Below, in pieces: positions 53,174 to 61,800 of a DNA stretch of 64,000 nt. Position 1 is the stretch's first letter; each line of letters begins with the position of its first letter. The stretch spans positions 1,116,001 to 1,180,000 of the forward strand of contig ML058588.1 in NCBI GenBank assembly GCA_003013855.2, given 5' to 3'. A model generated the notes under the pieces. That model saw only the letters and a program-made list of their open reading frames with translations. It did no database searches and was not told the origin of the DNA. Source of the DNA: Liriodendron chinense. Its lineage: Eukaryota; Streptophyta; Magnoliopsida; Magnoliales; Magnoliaceae. Both the position numbers and the translations under genes were made by a program.

Positions 53174-54733
53174 CCCCCCCCCCCCCCCCCTTTCACTTCA
53201 TATGGACGGATCCAGAGAAGGAGAGAGATTTGTGTTTTTGAGGTCGCCGGAATCCTTTTTCCGATCGCCGGAATCCCTTTGCCGATAACCGAAAATCCCA
53301 CTTCCGACCACAGCAGGTCTGGTGGAGAACCTAAAAATGTACAAGTATAGTAGCGCGTCGCGAAATACATTGCACCAAGCCTATTTTATCGACGCACTGG
53401 CCCCAGCGCGTCACTAAAATACCCCAGCGCATCACTAAAATACCCCAACGGATCACAAATATAAACATTCCTAAGCAACAATCATTTTTGGACGCACTGG
53501 CCCCAGCGCATCAGTAAAATCAGGCCAGCGGATCATAAAAATCAGCACTTTAAACGTTCATTTTATCACCTTCAAATCTTCATTTTATGATGCTTTCAAG
53601 CCCTGTTTGGGCCTATTTTGGGTATTTCGAGCATTCCGGACGCAATGGAACAGTCAAATAACTCATCCGGGCCACCCAATGAGCAGAATACAAGCTTTCG
53701 GAGTTCGATCCGATCCAACAAGATGAACGAAGTAACTTTTCAAAAAGAGGCCGCCAGTGCCCAGAATCATACTGATGTATCATCATTATATGTACTATTA
53801 TAATATGACCCGAATTCAGGTCTGAACTAAGCAAAGGGGACTATGGTTAACACGATAAACCATACCAGGAGAGTTCCAAACTACCACACACAATTTGTTA
53901 AAGACTGACACTTCAAGAACAGTCGATGCCCTACCCATCCAAACGGCATCCGCTGGTTGAGATGCTCAGGTACATACAACTGCAGATCGGTCTTCCCGCA
54001 GTCACCCGTCACAAAGGACGGGCGCAGGCCCAGAGTCGCACCCCTCGATTAAAAGCCTTGACAGTCTTAGCCCAGATCTCCGGTCAAAACATGGGACATA
54101 GACATCCGACTCGTACAAAGATGGATCAGTCCATAACAAAAACACAACAAATACAGGTCTCCACGACCATACAAATACAAGTCTCCACAACCATACAAAC
54201 ACAGGTCTCTTTGACCACACAAAATACAGGTCTCTACGACCATGAACTCTAAGGTCATAGTCCCTGATTACTTGGTCTTATGCCTATCAATTTGGGCCTT
54301 TTCCTGAATACTTCACTCCATGTACAATTGCTATTCATAGTGGAGTTTTGTCGCTTTGTGCAGTGGTTTTCTCCCGCAAGGGTTTCCACGTAAAAATCTC
54401 TGTGTTATTTGTGGCGTGCATGATTTATACTTTTGCTTCCTTATTTGCTTTATTTTATTTGTCTCTGAGGCGTATACATTTACTTTTGCCTTTTAATCAA
54501 GGGTGATCGATCCATTTGATGTAATTAAGGGCTCGTGCCAGATCACGGCCTGGAATGTACAAGATCTCAGGATCTTTAGAATAAAATTTGCCTTGCGGTA
54601 TCTCTTCTCTTGTGTACTTTTATGAATGCTTGTGATTGTCTACGAATGTTTCTATTATTCAGAACCCCAGAGCAACAAAACACCACATTTCAGAAAATGT
54701 CATTGTGATCCATTTTCTAGTTCCAACAGGACG

Positions 54734-55930
54734 GTTGCTATTTTAAGATGAGTTTTTAAGATATTTCAGATCACTTTGGGAGGCACACACACAACGGATG
54801 GAAAAGAGATTTCGGGTGAGGGTTATGATGAGTATGGGCCACAAAATAGACATAGTAGATTTTAAAATGGGGCCCACACACGAATGAACTGTCGGTGTGA
54901 AACGAATAGGAAAGAGAGAATTGAAATGAAAACTTTTGAACGGACAATTTATTTGATGATCGGACACCTAAGGTAGGTTTGGATGAGTCCAATTAGTCAT
55001 GTGGGGTCCACAAAACGAAGGCATATACTCGTTTGGTTGGTCTTTTGAACGGCGAGAGAGTTTAGAGGATAACTCTTCAAAGGATTGGAAAGCTCCGTTT
55101 TCTATGAGGTTTGCTACGTTGGATAGCTAGGAAGGATACTTAGGATCCTCTAGAAGTTTTCCTAGCTTTCCATGCGAAAAAAAAAATCCCGGATTAGAAG
55201 ATCACAAAACTCAACGGTTGAGAAAGAAGGAGAGATCATCTTTGATTTGCGACGAAACGAGAAACCACTTGTTTGGAGGGGGTTTTTTACTGTTAGGAAG
55301 AAGATGGACGGTTCAGATTTGAGATGTGGGGCCCACACGGCGGCCAAGGATGGGGCAGCAGTTGTGCATGGGTGGGCGCACGCTGCCTTATGCGAGACGC
55401 ACGGTCAAAGTGAGTTTGACCGGACTCCTTAGCATGTGCAATACACACGTGGGCCCAATCATGATGTATATAAGAAATTCACTCCGATCAGAATGAGGGC
55501 CACCTAAAATTAGTCATTGACACAAAAAATGGGACAAATTCGACATCGGGTGGGCCACATATAGACCGATTTCAGATTTGGCTATTTCTAGATTGATCCA
55601 AGAGCTGAAATTCGACATGTACGGGTAAAATGTGCCGAAAAGCTTAAGTCCAGGGTTTTGTGTGAATGTGATCTTTAGAAACTATAATTCTTAAAAATGA
55701 CATCTTAACTTAAGTTTAACTAATGGCATTTTCATAATTATCTGAAAAGTACGTGATTTTTGAAATATGATATTTTTACGATATTTATGGGGTCATTCTA
55801 AGTAACTTTTGTAAAGGGTTCCTTATCGAATCTCCTACGGATGTCTTGCTATTTGCAAATCAATGGTAAATTAATAAAAATAAAATTTAAAATAAATCCA
55901 ATTAAATTCAAAAAATTTCAAGCCATTACA
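54734..55930 (-). repeat. 5' LTR of element A, right part
   Basis: Co-linear with 32006-33203 of the 3' LTR (GTTGCTATTTTAAGATGAG, GGACGGTTCAGATTTGAGA). It ends AGCCATTACA and is followed by TCATA, the duplication of element A. Confidence 0.9.
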
Positions 55931-55935
55931 TCATA

Positions 55936-56775
55936 GAAGGCTAAGGATTTCGTGGGAGGTGAAGAGGATCGTCGTGGAGCGTCTACAACTCTCCCGAATC
56001 CAATTTTTCATGTTTTTCATTAGCTTTTCATTGTATTTAGTTGAAGTATGATAATACTTGGCTAGAATCTGATTTTTCATGTTTTTCATTAGCTTTTCAT
56101 TGTTTTTAGTTGAAGCATGATAATACTCGGCTAGAATCTCTTATTTAAGGCTAAGAGGTGAAGCTTATAGCTAGTTATCATGTAGAATTCGTTTGATTCA
56201 AGTACTCTATCTAAAGTTTAGATATATAAGTTCTAGTTTGAATAAAGTTGGTATTTTTGGATGTTTTATGAAAGTTTATGTGCTTTGGACATGAGTTCCT
56301 TGTAATTCTCTGAGATTATCATGTTTGAATTGATTAGATTTGAATTGTTGTAACCCTAGAGCATACCATAGTCCATTTGCATAGTTGTTACTTCGAAGGC
56401 TATATATTCAAATTCTATGTGCTTTATTAGAACTAGAATTTTATTTTCTGACTTAAGTGGGGATTGTTTGTGTTTGAATGCTAAATCTTCCAAGTAGAAG
56501 AGAGATAAAACTTCGAATCTAGTTGTGTTTATGCTTGGATGAATGAAGTCACATGAGACTACTGCACGTGGATCCTTGAGGCCTTAATTCTGTTAATTAT
56601 AAGAAATTTTCTTAAGTTGTTGTTTTAAGTTAGTTTATGAATTTGAAATCTAAAATTGTTGAGATTGGAGTTGCTATAATAGTTTGAATTGGTTTACCCT
56701 AATTCCCTGTGGATCGACCTTGGTCTTACCGAGATTATTACTACATCGCAGCCTTGCACTTGAGGCAAGCGAACA
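55936..56775 (+). repeat. Solo LTR G, right part
   Basis: Continues 30201. Its end, GGATCGACCTTGGTCTTACC then CATCGCAGCCTTGCACTTG and GCGAACA, is the reverse complement of 3205-3290 of the element-1 LTR. A 65-base direct repeat (AATCYRATTTTTCATGTTTT) occurs at 55996-56060 and 56066-56131. Followed by CACAA. Confidence 0.85.
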
Positions 56776-56780
56776 CACAA

Positions 56781-57350
56781 CTGTCATAAAGGCGATCAGA
56801 GGACCCGATGTTATGAATCTCTCCAGAGGCCCTTCGACATATGGGGGGTTGTCAGGTCCGGAACCTGCCCCCATGCTTAATGATGACTACAGGCCTAGCG
56901 TGTAAGGCTAGGCTTGCCAGACACAAGCATGGTCTCCCTTACTTTAATGATGATAATGACAGCAGGAGGCATGACCCCTGTACTTATCCTACCATGCCAC
57001 CAGGCTAGGCCTGACACCAATATGGCCTCCCCCACTTCAATGATGACAATGGCTGCAGGAGCCCATGTCATCCGACCTGTCCCATTAGACCCAAGCGCCG
57101 GTGGGGTTTTAGCCTATAAAGATCCCCACCACACTTGGCCAAGGTATGCGACTCTTAGTACTAGTTGTCTTGATGCCTGACTTGAGATCCGACCTAACTT
57201 AAGCATCGAAGGGTCCCCAGCCGCACAACGGCTCCCCCCTTCCTTACCTCCTCTATGTTCTACAGGGCCTACGAGTGAAGGATCCCAAGCTCATTCCAAG
57301 GAGGATGTTACACAAGCTTGCTTCACCCAGGGAAAGGATCACAATGGTGG
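56781..57350 (+). repeat. LTR K, right part
   Basis: Completes the tandem unit cut at 29573 (CATAAAGGCGATCAGAGGAC). It contains two GGCTAGGCYTGCCAGAC-like 75-base repeats (56904-56975, 57003-57060) and CTATAAAGATCCCCACC at 57113, a plausible TATA. The 3' end was not located. Confidence 0.45.
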
Positions 57351-57460
57351 CTTAGCTCCACTTCACCTATTGACCAGTTTTCAGCAGCAATAGGACTCAT
57401 AGAGATTTTCCAGCACAGACTAACAGTCTAATACCGACGTGGGTACTGCAGGGCTGGGCC

Positions 57461-57690
57461 ACTACTAAATCCCAAAAGCAAAATTGAAAAAGAGTCTCGA
57501 TAGTGAACCCTCTAGTATTGAAGTTCGTGCGAGTCGTTGCTCTGTGGGCTCCAGAATGATGGATTGGTTTTATCTACTCCATGCATTAATTGGGTAACTA
57601 CCAAATCCAAATATCAAAATTTAAAAGGAGTCTTGGTAGTGAACCCTCTAGTACTGAAGTTTGGTATTAGCCGTTACTCTATAGAGCTTT
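57461..57690. repeat. Direct repeat of ~90 bp
   Basis: ACTACTAAATCCCAAAAGC... at 57461 and ACTACCAAATCCAAATATC... at 57597; both run into TAGTGAACCCTCTAGTAYTG and end near a GTTRCTCTRTRG block. Confidence 0.75.
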
Positions 57691-57827
57691 TCTAATTGGA
57701 AGCAGATTGGCTGGTGTACCCTACATCAGGGACGTTGCTGGTGGAGTTATGTGGCGTTCGTAGAGGAGTGCATCAGTCCTTGAGCACCGTGAATGTACAA
57801 ACATCCAAAGAAGATGAAGATTTTGTG

Positions 57828-58130
57828 GGTCTCACAATGATGTATTTAATATATCCACACAGTCCATCCATTTGGCGAGATCATTTTTGGATATGGTAAA
57901 AAAAAAAAGAGTGATATCTGAAGTTTAAATGGATCACACCAAAAAAAGTCACGGGACAATAATGCTCACCATTACAACATTCCTAGGGCCCATCTTGATG
58001 TTTATTTGCCATCTAAACTATTAATAAGGTCACACGGATCTGGATGAAGTGTAAAAACAAAAATCAAATTGATCCAAAACCTCCGTGACCGCAAGAAGGT
58101 TTCAATGGTAGACGTTCAATCTCCACTACG
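57828..58130. repeat. Fold-back MITE, copy 5 (right arm incomplete)
   Basis: GGTCTCACAATGATGTATTT, CCATTTGGCGAGATCATTTT and TCACACGGATCTGGATGAAG follow the family order. The right arm stops after GTTTCAATGGTAGACGTTCA. Confidence 0.65.
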
Positions 58131-58254
58131 TTCAATCCCGCAAGAAGGAAAACACAAACCAACCGGAAATCGGGGTGCATTCAGCCACCTGTTGCATGTA
58201 ATCCATGTCTGTTTTGTCTAAGTTAATGCATGCCATTTGTACCATTTTTAGTAC

Positions 58255-58495
58255 ACATGGCATGCATGTGTGTGTATGTGTATGTATGTGTGTGTATGTG
58301 TACCATTTTTGTATATATGTGTGTGTACCTGCATGCCTAGCATCACGTGTACCAGCATGCCTACATTTTTGTATGTATGTGTGTGTGTACCTGCATGCCT
58401 AGCATTAAAAAAAAAAAAAAAAAAATGTGTACCATTATTTAGTACCTGCATGCCTAGCATCACGTTGTGCCTAAGTGTGTGTGTGTCTATAAGTG

Positions 58496-58571
<76 letters not shown>

Positions 58572-58594
58572 TGGGGGGCGGGGGGCGGGGGTTA
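58255..58594. repeat. Cluster of simple repeats
   Basis: In order: TGTGTATG repeats; two to three units of ACCTGCATGCCTAGCATCA; an A run (58408-58425); TG repeats; (TA)n at 58507-58529; (AG)n at 58530-58563; and a G-rich run with GGGGG tracts (58564-58591) that could form a quadruplex. Confidence 0.9.
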
Positions 58595-59099
58595 TAAGAT
58601 AACCTGTAGTGCATGACGCTCACACATAATTCAAATTAAAGTTAAGTTACAGTACTCCTAATCAATTCATCAGATTGCATAGAGAATTAATTCTAACCTC
58701 TGGTCGTCAACACTTGTTAGTTGAAACAGGTCCATTGGATATTTTTCATATTTAACCATCTACTAAATGTCCACCATTAATCAAGAAAGAATAGGCCTGG
58801 CAATGTGCCAGACCTGGGTCTGGATTTTGAACTGGTTGGGCTGGGACTTCAGGCCAGCCCTGTTTGCAATTTTGATTTTGCTAGGCTTAGTCCCTGCCCA
58901 CCTATTGCCTTATGAAAGATCAGGTGTATCTATTAGTATTGTATGTGGACATTCTCGTCGTGCTCTATATTGCCTACAAAATCGAGAGATATAGCTCATG
59001 ATCATTATATTGACTATGATGGCGATCCATTAACTATGTTTATTCTTAGATTGTGTTCCTCTCAAGTTTTAAGAAGCCGCCACAAGAAAAACTAGGTGA
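58595..59099. other. Unassigned sequence
   Basis: No gene seen. Around 58790-58870, GCCTGG/CCAGGC-type words (CCAGACCTGGGTCTGG) suggest a small palindromic repeat. Confidence 0.3.
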
Positions 59100-59540
59100 A
59101 ACGTATGAATGAAGAAATTGAAGTACTGACTTAGAAAAGCGGCGTACATGTGACTTGTGCAATGGTCTTGGTGATGTATCACTGAAATCATTGTACATGG
59201 TATCTAGTCTTCATATGTAGTGACACTTTCATGATTGATGAGTTAAAAAATATTATGGTTCGTGAATTTAAGCTGCCTGTCATGATGTATTATTTCAGGA
59301 TTGCAGTAAACTAAGACAAATAATCGATAAATTCTTCTTTATTAGAAAATGTATGTTTATGAAATTCTAGAAAAGTTTAAGATAGAGAATTCCAAGATGG
59401 TGTGCTCGTCTAAAGAAAATGGGTTGAAATTAAGTGCTGAGAAAGAAAGTGATCTAATAGATCCTATACACTTCAAACGGTTAATTAGAAGCCTTTGGTA
59501 TTCAACTGTGAATAGGCCCAGCATTGTGTGTGGTGTGGAG
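59100..59540 (+). pseudogene. Ty1/copia pol remnant
   Basis: 59349-59540 reads ILEKFKIENSKMVCSSKENG, LKLSAEKESDLIDPIHFKRL, IRSLWYSTVNRPSIVCGVE. This is the conserved C-terminal RT region of copia elements (F.M...KPV.TP...G.KLS......DP..YR.LVGSL.YLT.TRPDI.Y.V). MNEEIEVLT near 59106 may be the RT N-terminus. Stops occur in between; most of the element is missing. Confidence 0.75.
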
Positions 59541-59680
59541 AGTTTTTTTTTTTTTTTTTTTTTTTAACACACTCACACCACAGTGGGCTTTTTTATACCA
59601 CAATGAGTACTTGAACCCATGACCTTAGTGTTGAAACTCTTGTGAGTCTACCACTAAGCCATGCATGAGTATGGACCCTG
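59541..59680 (-). mobile_element. tRNA-derived SINE with target-site duplication
   Basis: On the minus strand: box A-like TGGCTTAGTGGTAGAC near 59663-59648, box B-like TCATGGGTTCAAGTACTC near 59622-59605, and a poly(A) tail (the 23-base T run 59543-59565). Flanked by TGTGGTGTGGAG (59529-59540) and TGCGGTGTGGAG (59681-59692), 11 of 12 identical. It sits in the copia remnant. Confidence 0.85.
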
Positions 59681-59692
59681 TGCGGTGTGGAG

Positions 59693-59933
59693 TTATATCG
59701 CCACATATAGTCACTAAGTCAGATTTATCTATGGGCTGGAAAAACTTTTACACAGCTTGAAAGGTAGAATCTACACTAGTAATATTTTTCTGTCAACTGC
59801 TAAAGAGTAGAGACTTTTGGATTAACCTAAGAAGAAGTTGGCATAACTCAGCATAGTTTGACTCGACTAAAACTCCACCAGGGAGTCCAAAGGCTCACGA
59901 CAATTTTGATTAGTTTCGGTTGCCCCACCTTAC
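59693..59933. other. Spacer, possible continuation of the copia remnant
   Basis: No readable frame; ends in CTTAC, the candidate left target duplication of element I. Confidence 0.3.
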
Positions 59934-60970
59934 TGTTATAGGCAAAATGATGGAGATCCAACTTAGCTGCTAAGATTTTACGCAGGCGCCCATTCGACTC
60001 TCGAGATCATCTGTTCGAGAGTCGCAGATCGAGTAAATGCGGAGTGCCCATTTGACTCCCGAGATTATATGCTCGAAAGTCGCAAATTGGATAAGTACGG
60101 GGCGCTCATTCGACTCTCGAGATCATATGCTCAAGAGTCGCTGTTATAGTCAGAATAGCGAAGATCATCTGTTGGAGATAGACCTCGCGAGCACCCTTAT
60201 CCGACTATCGAGAACGTCTGTTCGAGACTCGCATATTCTGAAGATACTCCGATCTCGCGAGCACCTTTATTCGACTATCGAGAACGTCTGTTCGAGACTC
60301 TCTTCCTATCTTCCTCTTCCTCAGTTTCGCTCTCGTCCCAGGTTCTGATGCACACTCGAGGCTCGTATATTAGGAAAACGATGCCCGACTACCAAAGCTT
60401 CGAGAAGTTGTGTTTTTCTTATGAGCAGACCTTCTCACAAGTCGTTGAAAGGTGTCACATCTGAATAAACGAGCATTTGGACTCGCAACCATCTTCTAAG
60501 CATGCAAACAGCTTTTTTCTGTGACGATATCCTTTAGCCCTCAGTATCAGCAGCCCGCATAGGTCGATTTTGGGTTTATCTTCTTCAGTGGTTCCGAGTC
60601 TCAAGGATCGCTATCAAGGAACGAAAATATCGGATGAGTCATTGGATTAGATTTTCCTTCTATATGAGGATAAGATTCTTATCCCACGAAATCAGGGATC
60701 TCGATATCTTGCGTAACAGATTGGATCATTTTTGGTCTATATAAGGAGAAGACTCCATTAAGAATACAGGTACACAATATTCAATCTCTAGCCTGGTTTC
60801 GCCTGGTTATTATTCTTCTTGCTTTGCCTGACTTAAGCATCAGAGGGCTAACGGCTGGATACCAGCCACCCCTAGTTGCTTTCTGTCTTCTTACAGGTCC
60901 GGCGGAAGAAATCCCTGTTGGAAAGAAGGTGAACGACCAGAGGATCCTGTTACAGAATCTGACGTTAACA
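59934..60970 (+). repeat. 5' LTR of element I (1037 bp)
   Basis: TGTTATAGGC to GACGTTAACA, termini TGTTA/TAACA. Near its start are tandem units with the hairpin CGACTCTCGA-N10-TCGAGAGTCG (59995-60024), repeated at about 60-bp intervals (60053, 60114), then two ~72-bp units from CTCGCGAGCACC (60183, 60254). TATA at 60738. Confidence 0.82.
60738..60745 (+). promoter_or_regulatory. Putative TATA box of element I
   Basis: GTCTATATAAGGAGA, followed about 30 bases on by ATTAAGAATACAGG. Confidence 0.65.
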
Positions 60971-60973
60971 GTT

Positions 60974-60991
60974 TGGCGCCGTCTGTGGGAA
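60974..60991 (+). other. Primer-binding site of element I
   Basis: TGGCGCCGTCTGTGGGAA, three bases after the LTR end. This string is a familiar plant Ty3/gypsy PBS; I do not assign the tRNA. Confidence 0.75.
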
Positions 60992-61045
60992 ACGACTTGA
61001 TCGTCAAAATCAATCGTTCTAATCACCGATCAAAATCCTTCTGCA

Positions 61046-61800
61046 ATGCCTCCTAAAAAGACTGTTCATCCTTCGACCTCAAAGCAGGCACCACCTCCGC
61101 CCGGTGAGACGGAACCATACCTGTTCTTCCACCCACTTCGACGAATATCCCTCAAGGAGCCCCAAATATGCCATCAGCAAACCCATTATTGGAGGCTTCT
61201 GGAAGTCAAGACGATGTCTTGCGTTTCCTCGGAAATACTCTTCTAACTCTAAATGCCGGAGTTCAAGCCCTGTCGAATCGGCTTGATCAGCATTTCCCCG
61301 AACCGCAGAGACAACCCTCCGAAGGGTTACCACCGCAACCCATACCAGTGGCTTCCAGACATTCTATGGACGAACCACAGGTCCCGCCACACCATCCACC
61401 ATCAAACCGGGCACCACTTGACAACCATCTCCCTGTGCCGTCTCCACATTCTATACATTCTAGTTCGTCTCGACAACCTCAACCTCAGGGCTCCACCGCC
61501 GAAACATCAGGCTATACCTTACCCTGGGAAGGAGATCTCAAAAGAATCCATGATCGTTTTGACGTCATGGAACAGCAATATCAGGCAAATCGGCCATCTG
61601 TCGTCATGGCGGCAATACATCAATCCGAGTCCCCCTTTACCAGCGAGGTTATGGGGGCACCGTTACCTAGAAAGTATCGAACGCCTGTTATCACCCCGTA
61701 TACAGGTATTGGTGATCCTCTTGAACACCTGGAAACATATAGGTCTCTTATGGAGTTGGAGGGACATGGCTCAGAAATCATGTGTGGGCTTTTTCCTTAA
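61046..61800 (+). pseudogene. Gag N-terminal part of element I, with frameshifts
   Basis: ATG at 61046 gives MPPKKTVHPSTSKQAPPPPG. A frameshift near 61125 moves to the frame with PTSTNIPQGAPNMPSANPLL and LRFLGNTLLTLNAGVQALSN. A Pro/Ser/His-rich linker follows, then the gag start LPWEGDLKRIHDRFDVMEQQ, YRTPVITPYTGIGDPLEHLE and YRSLMELEGHGSEIMC. A 1-base deletion near 61786 ends this frame at TAA (61798). Downstream gag continues in the next entry's frame. Confidence 0.85.

Larger units (their letters stand above)
45217..54728 (+). mobile_element. Element B: deleted Tat-like element with antisense genes
   Basis: Bounded by GGACG duplications (45212-45216 and 54729-54733) in the LTR of A. On the plus strand: 5' LTR (45217-47394), PBS (47398), a decayed gag region, then antisense PMD N-terminal half (49523-48586), three minisatellite arrays, antisense coiled-coil ORF (52238-51531), PPT (52388) and 3' LTR (52399-54728). 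Protease, RT and integrase are absent: gag-like sequence runs straight into the truncated PMD gene, so an internal deletion made it non-autonomous. The LTRs show about 14 differences in the first 195 bases by eye. Confidence 0.9.
52399..54728 (+). repeat. 3' LTR of element B (2330 bp)
   Basis: Same ends as the 5' LTR. It is longer by one 102-bp unit (52782-53117, 3.3 copies), a longer poly-C run after the TATA (53174-53190) and about 40 extra bases near 53250-53290 (CCGGAATCCCTTTGCCG). AATAAA at 54580. Confidence 0.92.
30202..55930 (-). mobile_element. Element A: Tekay/Del-like chromovirus (Ty3/gypsy) with nested insertions
   Basis: Two LTRs (30202-33203 and split 43394-55930), an iMet-type PBS, gag, protease, RT, RNase H, integrase and a C-terminal chromodomain, all on the minus strand. 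A perfect 5-bp duplication TCATA lies at 30197-30201 and 55931-55935. Its gag is split by LINE delta and its 5' LTR by element B. Removing these leaves about 11.6 kb, a normal Tekay size. The LTRs differ at about 9 of the first 150 bases by eye, mostly transitions. Confidence 0.92.
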
